From Rhizobiales bacterium GAS188 (GTDB taxonomy: Bacteria > Pseudomonadota > Alphaproteobacteria > Rhizobiales > Beijerinckiaceae), in the NCBI GenBank assembly GCA_900104855.1, contig FNSS01000001.1, positions 5,642,001-5,706,000 on the forward strand: DNA of 64,000 nucleotides, given 5' to 3'. The translations under genes and the position numbers were made by a program. Below are positions 8,251-16,646 of this stretch, piece by piece. The notes beneath the pieces were generated by a model, which was not told the origin of the DNA, did not search any database, and saw only the letters and a program-made list of their open reading frames with translations. Position 1 is the first letter of the stretch; each line of letters starts with the position of its first letter.

Positions 8251-8417
8251 TTACGTGAGCAATCCCAGCGCTCGAAAGCTCGTATGCCCGTTGCGCCCGA
8301 CGATGATGTGGTCATGAACGGTGAAGCCGAGCGGCTTTGCCACGTCGATGATCTCGCGCGTCATGCGGATATCGGCAGGGGAGGGGCGCGGATCGCCTGA
8401 AGGATGGTTGTGCACCA
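8251..8417 (-). pseudogene. radC: Remnant of the 3' end of radC (copy 2)
   Basis: The minus strand encodes the last 54 or so residues of RadC, starting in the metal-binding motif [16 protein letters not shown] and ending [15 protein letters not shown] with a stop at 8251-8253. It is nearly identical in DNA sequence to the tail at 12275-12440 over more than 140 bp. The match breaks off abruptly after position 8417. There is no 5' part nearby, so it is a duplicated tail, most simply explained by an earlier insertion event at the same site. Confidence 0.85.
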
Positions 8418-8623
8418 ATCCATCAGTCGATCTATCGGATTGATGGCAAAGTAGTTTCCGCGACGGACATAGGAACTGGGGACGCGAAGAGGGGACTGTA
8501 AGAGGTGACTATTCGCGATCATCACGTTGTATCACGCAGGTTCCCGGAATGAGTGTTTCAATCACACGCGGTCACCTACGCAGGTCGGCTTTAGCCTCAC
8601 ACGAAGCGACATGCTGGTGGACT

Positions 8624-8651
8624 GCGGAGCCGCACGCCGACGCGGCTCCGC
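8624..8651 (-). terminator. Hairpin behind the alpha/beta hydrolase gene
   Basis: GCGGAGCCGC (8624-8633) pairs perfectly with GCGGCTCCGC (8642-8651), leaving an 8-base loop, 6 bp beyond the stop of the hydrolase gene. There is no clear U tract, so termination is only suggested. Confidence 0.35.
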
Positions 8652-8657
8652 GCAGTG

Positions 8658-9347
8658 CTATTTCACACCGCTGGCTGCCTGTTCGATGAGCGCGGCAACG
8701 GCACTGGGATTGGAGACGTAGATTGCGTGACTGCCAGGCACCTCGGCGACGGTGGCGCCGGCCCGTTTCGCCATGAATTGCTGCGCCGGATAAGGTATCA
8801 TCTTGTCGTCGCGGACTTGGAGATACCAGCTTGGCTTGGACTTCCAAGCCGGCTCTGTGATCGCCCCACCAAGGGCGTCGACGCCCCACGGCACTTGGGA
8901 CTCGGCCATGAAAGCGGCAGTGTTTGGATCGACGTCTCCGGCGAAGGAGGCAGCAAATTCAGCTTTGTCGAGAAACAGGTAGCCGTCCTTGGGCGGCAAA
9001 ATCGGTGGCACTGGCGCACCGGGCGGCGGATTGGCGATCAGGCTATTGACCGACTCCCCTTTGTCCGGGGCGAAGGCGGTGACGTACACCAATCCTGCGA
9101 CCTTGGGGTCAGTCCCCGCCTCGGTGATGACAGCCCCGCCGTAGGAGTGCCCAACGAGAATCACGGGCCCCGGCTGGGAATCGACTACTAATTTGGTAGC
9201 GCTCACGTCACCCGCCAGCGTGATCGTCGGATTCTGAACGATGCTGACGTTGAAGCCGTCCTTTTTCAGGATGTCATAGACACCCCTCCAGCCGGCACCG
9301 TCGACGAAGCCTCCGTGGACGAGAACGATGTTGCTAATCTTTGGCAT
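8658..9347 (-). CDS. Alpha/beta hydrolase (salicylate-esterase/EstA-like group)
   Basis: The protein of 229 residues shows IVLVHGGFVDGAGW near the N-terminus, the nucleophile elbow VGHSYGG and a terminal histidine in PGSHAIYVS. This matches the short alpha/beta hydrolases often annotated 'alpha/beta fold hydrolase'. No signal peptide is seen with the ATG at 9347, which has AAGGAGAC just upstream. It forms a same-strand series with an isochorismatase-like gene and a Tat-exported haloperoxidase-like hydrolase, and a GlxA-type regulator is divergent to that series. The substrate is unknown. Confidence 0.87.
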   Translation of the reverse strand: MPKISNIVLVHGGFVDGAGWRGVYDILKKDGFNVSIVQNPTITLAGDVSATKLVVDSQPGPVILVGHSYGGAVITEAGTDPKVAGLVYVTAFAPDKGESVNSLIANPPPGAPVPPILPPKDGYLFLDKAEFAASFAGDVDPNTAAFMAESQVPWGVDALGGAITEPAWKSKPSWYLQVRDDKMIPYPAQQFMAKRAGATVAEVPGSHAIYVSNPSAVAALIEQAASGVK

Positions 9348-9421
9348 TGCGGTCTCCTTGTACATTAACAGCTGCGGTGAATACGATAGTGAGGTGAGTT
9401 CTTGGACCCTGCCCCGGTGGT

Positions 9422-10045
9422 TTACTTGCCGTAGGCCTGCGCGATCTGCCCTACGAGCGTGGCCCACGGCATGTCCATGGCGCCGTAGACGACCCGCGCC
9501 TCCGGCCGCGCATTGTCCTTGAGGATTTCTACCATCAACGTGGCGTAATCGGAGAGTATCACGCCGGCCTCCAGCATGCGCAGAAGACCGACTTGTCGCT
9601 TGGTCTCGCTGAAAGTGCCGGAGGCGTCGACGGCCACGTACGCGTCGAGGCCCTTGCCAACAGCGGTGATGGCAGGGAATGCTGCGCAGACTTCAAGGGA
9701 GATGCCCGCGAAGATCAGTTTCTTGCGCCCGGTCGCCGTGATGGCCTGGGCCACCTTAGGATCGTCGAACGCGTTCACAGACGAGCGATCGATGATTGCA
9801 ACGCCGGGCAGCACCTCGATCAGTTCTGGAAAGGTCGGGCCCCACATGCTGTCCCGCGCGGTCGTTGTGGCGACGATCGGCAAATTCAGCGCCTTGGCCG
9901 CCTTGGCCAACGCCACGACGTTGTGCTTGAGCTCTCCCGTGGAATAATCGCGAACCCCGGTCATGAGGCCGACCTGATGGTCGACGAGAATGAGTGCGGA
10001 GTTTTCCGACGTAAGCGGCTCGTAGGGGTGGGCTGGGTTGAACAA
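9422..10045 (-). CDS. Isochorismatase-like cysteine hydrolase (YcaC-related)
   Basis: The family triad is visible: Asp in ALILVDHQVG, Lys in TGRKKLIFAG and the nucleophile Cys in GISLEVCAAFPA. Length (207 residues) and the segment SLEVCAAF fit YcaC-type hydrolases rather than nicotinamidases. The start is TTG at 10045, with GGAGAATGCC at the right distance. It sits in a same-direction set with two alpha/beta hydrolases. Activity on an amide or isochorismate-type substrate is inferred from the family only. Confidence 0.88.
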   Translation of the reverse strand: MFNPAHPYEPLTSENSALILVDHQVGLMTGVRDYSTGELKHNVVALAKAAKALNLPIVATTTARDSMWGPTFPELIEVLPGVAIIDRSSVNAFDDPKVAQAITATGRKKLIFAGISLEVCAAFPAITAVGKGLDAYVAVDASGTFSETKRQVGLLRMLEAGVILSDYATLMVEILKDNARPEARVVYGAMDMPWATLVGQIAQAYGK

Positions 10046-10093
10046 GGCATTCTCCTGCAGAAAGGAACGGTGAGTTGCAGCTGCGGCTGGTGA

Positions 10094-11074
10094 TCATGAG
10101 CGTACGAAGGCGAGTGCATCTGCGTTGAAGGTCTCGGGATCAACCTGGGCGAGGCCATGGCTGCCGCCCTTGTAGACCTTCAGCTCTGCGCCCTTGACGA
10201 CCTTTGCCGTCTTCTCGGCAGAGGCTGCAATCGGCACGATCTGGTCGTCATCGCCGTGGATGACGAGCGTCGGCCTGTCGATTTTTTTGAGATCGGCAGT
10301 ATAGTCCACTTCCGAGAATTCGTGGATGCAGTCGTATTCGCCCTTGATGCCGCCCTGCATGCACATCAGCCAGAATGACTCCCGCAGTCCATCGTTCGTC
10401 TTTGCGCCTGGACGATTGAAGCCATAGAACGGGATCGTAAGGTCCTTGAAGAACTGGGACCGGTTGGTCGCGGTGCCGTTGCGGATACTGTCGAACACCT
10501 CGATCGGCGTGCCTTCCGGATTTCCGGCGGTCTTCAACATCAGCGGCGGAACGGCGCCGACAAAAACGACCTTGGCGACTCGCTTCGAGCCATGACGGCC
10601 GATGTAGTGCGCCACTTCGCCGCCACCGGTCGAATGACCGATCATGACCAGTTTGTTCAAGTCGAGCTTTTCGATCAGCTCGGCGAGATCATCGGCGTAC
10701 TGGTCCATGGTGTTGCCGTTCCACGGCTGATCCGACTGGCCGTGGCCACGACGGTCGTGGGCAATCACGCGATATCCGTTCCGGCCGAAGAACAGCATCT
10801 GCGCGTCCCAGGCGTCGCTGGCGAGCGGCCATCCATGGGAAAAGAGGATCGGCTGTCCCTTTCCCCAGTCTTTATAGGCAATCTTGGTTCCGTCTTTGGT
10901 CGTGATGACGGTCATGCTTTGGGCTCCTTGTGTCTGAGCTAAGGGTTTGGATATGGATTGAGCGGCAGCCCCGATTGGGGAGAGCAGCGGCGCCGCGGCC
11001 GCCGCCGACCCCGTGGCAAGCGCAGTCCGTCGCGAGATCCAACTTCCGCCGTCATTTTGGTCCTTTGGCTTCAT
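10094..11074 (-). CDS. Tat-exported alpha/beta hydrolase, non-heme haloperoxidase type
   Basis: The mature domain reads [28 protein letters not shown], the elbow [26 protein letters not shown] and GGSHGLAQ. This is the complete signature of the cofactor-free haloperoxidase/arylesterase family. Ahead of it is a twin-arginine signal ([14 protein letters not shown]), so it should be exported to the periplasm. ATG 11074 has GGAG 5 bases upstream; a TTG four codons earlier is less likely. The GlxA-type regulator is transcribed divergently from the 146-bp gap and is a likely controller. Confidence 0.88.
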   Translation of the reverse strand: MKPKDQNDGGSWISRRTALATGSAAAAAPLLSPIGAAAQSISKPLAQTQGAQSMTVITTKDGTKIAYKDWGKGQPILFSHGWPLASDAWDAQMLFFGRNGYRVIAHDRRGHGQSDQPWNGNTMDQYADDLAELIEKLDLNKLVMIGHSTGGGEVAHYIGRHGSKRVAKVVFVGAVPPLMLKTAGNPEGTPIEVFDSIRNGTATNRSQFFKDLTIPFYGFNRPGAKTNDGLRESFWLMCMQGGIKGEYDCIHEFSEVDYTADLKKIDRPTLVIHGDDDQIVPIAASAEKTAKVVKGAELKVYKGGSHGLAQVDPETFNADALAFVRS

Positions 11075-11220
11075 ACGATTCTCCAAAACTGCCGTTCGAT
11101 TTCATTGCGTTTGGCGACAAGGGAGCGACCGATGGACTTCCGCGAGGACATAGATTGACTATTCTGACTGCGTCTTCCATGCCATTCCGGCGCCATTTTG
11201 TGCCAGAACGAGGGCGTACA

Positions 11221-12225
11221 ATGCCCGGAGTCGGAACCCGCAATGTAGTCTTGGTCGCCTTTGAAGATGTCCGGCTCCTGAACGTGACCGGCCCTTTGGA
11301 GGTCTTTGACCTTGCCAACACCATTCTTGGATCGGAGGGAGCCGTTCCCTACCGCCCCATGGTCATGTCACGTCCCGGCGGGGAAACGCGGACTGCCAGC
11401 GGAGTAAAGATCTCTACCGAACGGCTCAGCGCAGCCGACGATATCGACATCGACACGCTGCTCTTGATGGGCGGGCCTGGCGTTCACGCTGCCGCTGCGG
11501 ATCGCGACCTTGTTGCGTGGCTCGTGTCGCGCGCACCTGGGGTTCGGCGCGTATGCTCGGTCTGCACGGGAGCATTCCTGTTGGCTGCCACCGGACTGTT
11601 GTCCGGCCGGCGTGCCGCCACGCACTGGCAGGACGCGGAACGTCTGCAGGAGTTGTATCCCGACATAACGGTCGAATCCGATCCGATATTCGTTCGCGAC
11701 GGCCAAGTTTGGACATCGGCGGGCGCGACAGCAGCGATCGATCTCACGCTGGCGCTTGTTCAAGAGGATCTCGGACACTCGGTAGCGATGCAGGCGGCAA
11801 AAACGCTTGTCGTCTATCTCCAGCGCGAGGGTGGCCAATCGCAATTCAGTGTACCGCTATCTCTGCAAACGGCCGCCGCCCCTGAATTTGCGTCCTTGCA
11901 TGCATGGATGCGCGAAAATATAGGCGAGGAATTGCGCATCGAAAGTTTGGCGGACCGGGCCGCTATGAGTCCGCGGAACTTCCAACGGGTCTACACCGCC
12001 AAGGTGGGGCGCACGCCCGCCAAAACGGTCGAGTTGCTGCGGTTGGAAGCGGCCCGCAGAGCGCTGGAGCGTGGAGCACTACGCCTCAAGCAAATCGCCG
12101 TGGAGTGCGGTTTTGGAGACGAACGGCGGCTTCGCCGCGCATTTCACCGGCAGTTTGGCGTGAGCCCTCTTGACTATCGCGATCGATTTTCCAGCCTCCT
12201 CGCTGCCTCCCAAAGGGCGGCATGA
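11221..12225 (+). CDS. GlxA-family AraC-type transcriptional regulator
   Basis: The N-terminal half is a DJ-1/PfpI-like domain (NVVLVAFEDVRLLNVTGP, then VCTGAFLLAATGLLSGRRATHW with the conserved Cys). The C-terminal half is a double helix-turn-helix AraC domain (ESLADRAAMSPRNFQR, then LKQIAVECGFGDERRLRRAF). The length of 334 residues is normal. The upstream extension of the frame lacks protein character and runs into the divergent gene, so ATG 11221 is preferred. It probably regulates the divergent hydrolase/isochorismatase set in response to a small metabolite. Confidence 0.9.
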   Translation: MPGVGTRNVVLVAFEDVRLLNVTGPLEVFDLANTILGSEGAVPYRPMVMSRPGGETRTASGVKISTERLSAADDIDIDTLLLMGGPGVHAAAADRDLVAWLVSRAPGVRRVCSVCTGAFLLAATGLLSGRRAATHWQDAERLQELYPDITVESDPIFVRDGQVWTSAGATAAIDLTLALVQEDLGHSVAMQAAKTLVVYLQREGGQSQFSVPLSLQTAAAPEFASLHAWMRENIGEELRIESLADRAAMSPRNFQRVYTAKVGRTPAKTVELLRLEAARRALERGALRLKQIAVECGFGDERRLRRAFHRQFGVSPLDYRDRFSSLLAASQRAA

Positions 12226-12274
12226 ACTGTTCTCTGCCGTTGTGAAGAGCGCGGTTCTTGAAGGTTTTGCCATG

Positions 12275-12595
12275 TCAAGCGATCAGCTTCAGCGCCCTGA
12301 AGCTCGCATGCCCGTTGCGCCCGACGATGATGTGGTCATGGACCGTGATGCCGAGCGGCTTCGCCACGTCGATGATCTCGCGCGTCATGCGGATATCGGC
12401 AGGGGAGGGGCGCGGATCGCCCGAAGGATGGTTGTGCACCAGGATCAACGCCGTCGCCGACACTTCGAGCGCCCGCTTCAGCACCTCGCGCGGATAGACC
12501 GGCGTATGGTCCACGGTGCCGGTCTGCTGCACCTCGTCGGCGATCAGGCCGTTGCGCTTGTCGAGGAACAGGATGCGGAAGCTCTCCTTGTCGGA
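12275..12595 (-). pseudogene. radC: radC, 3' half (separated from its 5' half by the integrated element)
   Basis: This encodes the C-terminal MPN/JAMM-like domain of RadC ([12 protein letters not shown], then [15 protein letters not shown], ending FRALKLIA). The host sequence ends at the 10-bp core CCTTGTCGGA (12586-12595). Joining it to the 5' half at 29290-29689 rebuilds [11 protein letters not shown] in frame: 400 + 311 = 711 nt, or 236 codons plus stop. The RadC family was named for DNA repair, but its function remains unsettled. In the integrated state the gene is inactive. Confidence 0.93.
12586..12595. other. Attachment site attL core
   Basis: CCTTGTCGGA is shared with 29290-29299 and marks the left junction of the integrated element in radC. 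With one mismatch the identity extends three bases further. Outside it radC continues; inside it unrelated element DNA begins. Confidence 0.85.
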
Positions 12596-12676
12596 GAATT
12601 TCCTAGTCCATGGGTGTTCACGCCAGTTCATTGTTTGCTTTATTTAACGGGCGGATAGTGTTTTTACGCTTCCTCT

Positions 12677-12720
12677 TGTGCACGCGAGTCCACACGCATA
12701 TATTGGACAAACATTGGACA
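12677..12720 (+). repeat. Left arm-type repeat (TTGGACA pair) of the integrase
   Basis: TTGGACA occurs at 12703-12709 and 12714-12720, 11 bp apart, with TGTGCAC at 12677-12683. The same arrangement and orientation recur at 29184-29217 near the right end. Such paired sites near both attachment cores are what tyrosine integrases bind with their N-terminal domain. The left pair also lies directly in front of the integrase start. Confidence 0.6.
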
Positions 12721-12731
12721 GGAGGCACCCC

Positions 12732-14063
12732 ATGGCCAAACGCGTTCGTGATGCGAACCTCGAATCTCGAGACGCGCGGGCGAAACTGAAGGCGAGAGGC
12801 AAGCCCTATTTTAAGTCGCTCGACCGCGGCCTTCACATTGGCTACCGGAAGGGAAAGAAGGGCGGCGTGTGGGTGTGTCGCCGATACCGTGGCGCCGAGA
12901 AATATGCGGTTGAGTCGCTCGGCGGCGCCGACGATAAACAGGACGCCGATGGCGTCGTCATCCTCGATTTCTATCAGGCTCAGAATAAGGCTCGCGAAAC
13001 CGCCGCCGTGGCGCGTGAACATGAACGCGTCGCCGAGCTGGGTGCGCCGATCACAGTGAGCGACGCCATCGAGGCATACTTCGGGATTCGCGAGAGGAAG
13101 GAGCAGAAGCGAGGCGGCAGGATGAAGCGCGATGCGCGTTCGAAGCTGACCAAGCACGTCCTCGACGACAATAAGCTTGCGGCGACCGAGCTGAACGCTT
13201 TGACCAAAGACACCCTGACGAAATGGCGGACCAGCCTTTCGAGCAAGGGCCTATCTGGGGGCTCGGTCCGCCGCATCGCCGTCGACTTCCGGGCTGCATT
13301 GAATGCTGCCGTCAAGAATAACGATTCAAAGCTGTCGGCATCGTTGCCGCGCATCATTCGGACGGCCCTTGCCCCACCGGAGGATGAGGAGGAGGCCGTC
13401 CGCGAGGCGCAGGTCCTTGCGGATGCGGATATCCGTCGCATCATCGAGGCGGCACGGCAGGTGGACGGTAAAGGCGATTGGGGAGGCGATCTCGACCGCC
13501 TGATCCTCGTCATGGCCGCCACCGGTAGCAGGTTCTCGCAACTCGCGCGGGTCCGAGTATCAGATGTCCAGGTGGCGAAGTCTCGCATTTCCGTGCCAGT
13601 CAGCTTCAAGGGTAAGCGCAGACAGGGAGCGCCAATTCACGCAAATGTTCCGGTCGGCGAGGACGTGCTCGCCGCGCTCCGCCCCGCCATTGCGGGACGC
13701 AAGGGAACAGATCCGCTGCTCCTCCGGCCGAATTGGCAGCGGGTCGGGTTCAACAAGCACAAAAAGGTCGGACGCGGCCCGTGGGGCGACTCCGCGCAAC
13801 TGAATAAACCTTGGGCCGCAATCATCCGGGCCACGGGGCTGCCGAGCGATCTCGTTCCATATTGCCTACGGCACAGCTCGATCGTGCGCGGCCTTCGCGC
13901 GGGCTTGCCCATCAACCTTGTCGCCGACCTCCACAATACCAGTGCCTCCATGATTGAACGCCACTATGCGGCATTCATTGTCGATGCCCTGGATGAGATC
14001 GCAGCGCGCGCCGTGGTACCGCTGACGTCGCCACCGCCTGCACCGCTGAGGAGCGTCGGATGA
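12732..14063 (+). CDS. Tyrosine recombinase / phage integrase
   Basis: The protein has 443 residues with an N-terminal arm-binding region, a core-binding helical domain (about 115-210) and a C-terminal catalytic domain. Catalytic residues can be seen: Arg about 267 in ATGSRFSQL, the YxxR box in PYCLRHSS (usually HxxR; Arg 380) and nucleophile Tyr 412 in ERHYAAF. ATG 12732 follows GGAGG at normal spacing. The longer frame would run through the arm repeats. It should catalyse integration and excision at the 10-bp core in radC. Its stop overlaps the next start (ATGA). Confidence 0.93.
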   Translation: MAKRVRDANLESRDARAKLKARGKPYFKSLDRGLHIGYRKGKKGGVWVCRRYRGAEKYAVESLGGADDKQDADGVVILDFYQAQNKARETAAVAREHERVAELGAPITVSDAIEAYFGIRERKEQKRGGRMKRDARSKLTKHVLDDNKLAATELNALTKDTLTKWRTSLSSKGLSGGSVRRIAVDFRAALNAAVKNNDSKLSASLPRIIRTALAPPEDEEEAVREAQVLADADIRRIIEAARQVDGKGDWGGDLDRLILVMAATGSRFSQLARVRVSDVQVAKSRISVPVSFKGKRRQGAPIHANVPVGEDVLAALRPAIAGRKGTDPLLLRPNWQRVGFNKHKKVGRGPWGDSAQLNKPWAAIIRATGLPSDLVPYCLRHSSIVRGLRAGLPINLVADLHNTSASMIERHYAAFIVDALDEIAARAVVPLTSPPPAPLRSVG

Positions 14064-14686
14064 GCTTCGGCAATTTCGGATACTGGCACCTTGTGCTTGG
14101 CGCGCCCTCCGGCACAGTAAAGGAGAGAGCGACATTTCTGCTCGCACTCTGGAGGGAGAAGCGTGTCGCCGAGTTGGTTCCCGATAACCCGTCCAAGGCT
14201 GAGGACATCCTGAAGGCGATGATCCTAGAGCTTGGCGTCGCCAGCTTGGATCTGACTCTGAAGGAGGGAGGATTCCCGACACAGGTTGTCAGCCTGATCG
14301 ACGAAGTCTTGCCGCAATGGGCAGGTGCGCTTTTCGATCCGCCCGAGGTCTACAGCGGAAATCGAGCCGGGCGTGGCCGGCGCTCCTCATATGGGCATCA
14401 AAACTTGCGCGCGATCGCCGTCCAGCTTGACTGTGAACACATCGCCTCCACTGGCAAGGTGATGAAGGCCACGGAGCTGGAAAGGAAGCTGAAGGGGATG
14501 ATGGACGAATTCCCTGAGCTAAAGAAAGGCGTCACCGAGGGGTGGGGAAGAGCCGAAGATGGGGCGCGGCCTAATCTGGCAAAGACCATTCGCGATTGGC
14601 GATCTCAGCAGACGTATCGAGACGATCTCGAATATGAAGCGGTGGCGCGAGAAATGCACCTAAATCCCGATATAGGTCTCTCTTAA
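14060..14686 (+). CDS. Element protein of unknown function
   Basis: This 208-residue soluble protein is translationally coupled to the integrase (ATGA overlap). It is rich in charged helices (KATELERKLKGMMDEFPELKKG) and has no recognised motif or membrane segment. Its position behind the integrase suggests a role in the element's own maintenance, but nothing in the sequence proves this. Confidence 0.7.
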   Translation: MSFGNFGYWHLVLGAPSGTVKERATFLLALWREKRVAELVPDNPSKAEDILKAMILELGVASLDLTLKEGGFPTQVVSLIDEVLPQWAGALFDPPEVYSGNRAGRGRRSSYGHQNLRAIAVQLDCEHIASTGKVMKATELERKLKGMMDEFPELKKGVTEGWGRAEDGARPNLAKTIRDWRSQQTYRDDLEYEAVAREMHLNPDIGLS

Positions 14687-14746
14687 TTACGGAGCTTCGC
14701 GTCTATTTCAATCGCCGGGGGTGCATGGCAACTCACGGAGCTTGAA

Positions 14747-14995
14747 ATGGATTATGACGGCAAGTCGCAGACCATCTTCGAATTCTGCCAGGGCGAAGGC
14801 ATCGGGCGTTCCTCGTATTACTACCTGAAGGCGATCGGTCGCGCCCCGGACGAGATGGTCATGGGGGATATCATCCGCATCTCGCCCGAGGCGAAGCGGC
14901 GCTGGCGCGAGCGGATGGAACGCGAACCTGTCAAGGGCAGCCTACGCGAGTTGGCACTGGCGGCGAAGGCCGCGCGCGAGACGGAAGCGGCATGA
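14747..14995 (+). CDS. AlpA/excisionase-like small DNA-binding protein
   Basis: The 82-residue protein reads TIFEFCQGEGIGRSSYYYL, then GDIIRISPEAKRRWRERME. This is the pattern of AlpA/MerR-like winged-helix excisionase domains (EFCxxxGISRSTFYxL ... ISxEAxxEWRxRM). GGAG lies 6 bases before the ATG. Near an integrase, such a protein is the expected directionality factor or an integrase regulator. Similar proteins can also act as simple repressors. Confidence 0.7.
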   Translation: MDYDGKSQTIFEFCQGEGIGRSSYYYLKAIGRAPDEMVMGDIIRISPEAKRRWRERMEREPVKGSLRELALAAKAARETEAA

Positions 14996-14998
14996 TCC

Positions 14999-15445
14999 AT
15001 GGCCTCTTCAGATGCGGCGAGGCCGCCCCCGCGTGATGCGGTAAGCGGCCCCGATAACCTTAGCTTGGCGGCTAGGTTCCCTTCTATACCTGCCATCACT
15101 TCTCGGCAAGCAGAATTCATCGCGAGGCGCTTCGGCCTGCCGCCGCGGCGCGCCGCCCGTGATCGCCGAGCTGGCCTTCTCTGGGAGGCCGGCATGAGCG
15201 AGCGAATCGATGCGGCGCCGACCGTCGCGCAATGGCTCTACGAAAGAGCCGAATTCTTGCTTTGGAAATCTGACACGCCGCTTGAGGCGGAGAGGCTTCT
15301 CGCTGGTGTCTGGAGTTGCTTCCCGGATCTCGAAGTTGAGGAACGTGAGCGCGCGCTGAAGATTGCGCTCGAACTGATCCGCGCGCGCAGCGCTGAGTGG
15401 GATTTTGACGCGATAGCCAACGCCTGCTCGGGGCTCGCGGCATGA
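14999..15445 (+). CDS. Element protein of unknown function
   Basis: It is a soluble 148-residue protein. The first half carries ITSRQAEFIARRFGLPP, a helix-rich segment that looks DNA- or partner-binding. The second half, from an internal ATG at 15194, is acidic and helical (LYERAEFLLWKSDTPLEAERLL). It may be one protein or two overlapping small ones. It starts 3 bp after the previous stop and overlaps the next gene by ATGA, so it belongs to the early operon. Confidence 0.65.
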   Translation: MASSDAARPPPRDAVSGPDNLSLAARFPSIPAITSRQAEFIARRFGLPPRRAARDRRAGLLWEAGMSERIDAAPTVAQWLYERAEFLLWKSDTPLEAERLLAGVWSCFPDLEVEERERALKIALELIRARSAEWDFDAIANACSGLAA

Positions 15446-15774
15446 GCGGCGGCAGGGTATCCCGCCAGAAAGGGGACCGCACCGAGCGCCATCTCGTACG
15501 CCTGCTGCAGGATGCTGGCTTCGCCGCCGAGCGCATCCCGCTCAGTGGCGCTGCGGGCGGCAAGTTCTCGGGCGACATCTCTGTCCCGTTGCTCGGCACA
15601 GACCGCACGGCCGAAGTCAAATGCCGCGCCAACGGCTTTCGCGAGCTCTATGCATGGCTCGGCAGCAACAGCTTCTTGGTCGTCAAGGCCGACCGCCGCG
15701 AGCCGTTGGTCGTCATCCCATTGCGCTTTGCGCTCGACATCGCCAAGGCTGCAGAGCGGGGGCGCACCTCATGA
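15442..15774 (+). CDS. PD-(D/E)XK nuclease, Holliday-junction resolvase-like
   Basis: The protein of 110 residues contains KGDRTERHLVRLLQDAGF, GGKFSGDISVPLL and TAEVKCRANGF. That is a Glu in the first helix, an Asp in strand 2 and an ExK in strand 3, the hallmark of restriction-like and Hjc-type resolvases. It overlaps both neighbours by four bases. A role in resolving recombination or replication intermediates of the element is likely. It directly precedes the Spo11-like gene. Confidence 0.8.
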   Translation: MSGGRVSRQKGDRTERHLVRLLQDAGFAAERIPLSGAAGGKFSGDISVPLLGTDRTAEVKCRANGFRELYAWLGSNSFLVVKADRREPLVVIPLRFALDIAKAAERGRTS

Positions 15775-16646
15775 GCGCCCTTTATCAGGCTAGCCACATA
15801 AAACGTCATCGCTCGACCAAGGCCGAGGTAGAGCAGCGCCGCAACGCCCTTTACCGCATCGTTGTCGACATGCGCCCCATGACGGTGCGCCAGGTGTTCT
15901 ACCAGGCGACCGTCAGGGACATCGTCGAGAAAAACGATGCGGGCTACGACAAGGTGCAGACTGACCTCAAATGGCTCCGGCGCGCCGAGGTGATGCCTTA
16001 CGATTGGCTCACCGATCACACTCGCTATCAGCGCAAGCCCCGCACCTTCAATGGCATCCAGCAAGCGCTCGAGGACACGGCGAGGCTATATCGAAAGGCT
16101 CTCTGGGCTGACGTCGATGCCTATGTCGAGATCTGGATAGAAAAGGACGCGTTGTCCGGCGTCGTCCATCCGATCACCAGCGCCTACGACGTGCCGCTGA
16201 TGAGTGCCCGCGGCTATGCCAGCTTGTCCTTCCTCTACGGGGCCGCCGACTACATCAAAAACTTACAGGTGCCGACCTATATCTATCACTTCGGCGACTA
16301 CGACCCCTCCGGCGTCAATGCCGGCGAGAAGATAGAGCAGACGCTGAAGGAGATGGCGCCCGACGCCGATATCACCTTCGAGCGCGTCGCTGTGAATCCG
16401 GAGCAGATTTACGCATGGGATCTTCCGTCGCGTGAAACGAAGGCGTCGGACACTCGCGCGAAGAATTTCGGCGGCGACAGCGTCGAGCTGGATGCCATCC
16501 CGCCTGACACGCTTCGCAACCTGGTCGAGGCGACAATCCAGCGCCATCTGCCGGTCGAACAGTACAAGGTGCTCAAGGCCGCGGAAGACAGTGAGCGCCA
16601 GCTCATCAAGGGGCTTGTCGGCATGGCCTTGGGAGGCGCGGCATGA
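15771..16646 (+). CDS. Stand-alone Spo11/topoisomerase VI subunit A-like protein
   Basis: The N-terminal part has MTVRQVFYQATVRDIVEKN followed by YDKVQTDLKWLR. This resembles the 5Y-CAP winged helix of Topo VI-A/Spo11 (TxRxxYY, then VDxxIxDL), which makes the Tyr in VFYQ the candidate DNA-cleaving residue. The C-terminal part has a Toprim-like motif (YIYHFGDYDPSGVNAGEKI) with the acidic DxD arrangement. No subunit B-like GHKL ATPase is nearby. At 291 residues it is shorter than a typical Topo VI-A, like the 'Mini-A' proteins described from mobile elements. It probably nicks or breaks DNA during replication or recombination of the element. Confidence 0.75.
   Translation: MSALYQASHIKRHRSTKAEVEQRRNALYRIVVDMRPMTVRQVFYQATVRDIVEKNDAGYDKVQTDLKWLRRAEVMPYDWLTDHTRYQRKPRTFNGIQQALEDTARLYRKALWADVDAYVEIWIEKDALSGVVHPITSAYDVPLMSARGYASLSFLYGAADYIKNLQVPTYIYHFGDYDPSGVNAGEKIEQTLKEMAPDADITFERVAVNPEQIYAWDLPSRETKASDTRAKNFGGDSVELDAIPPDTLRNLVEATIQRHLPVEQYKVLKAAEDSERQLIKGLVGMALGGAA

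Noticed and set aside
12586-12595. tRNA gene as integration target
   Set aside because: No tRNA-like cloverleaf is present at either junction; the target is clearly the radC coding sequence.
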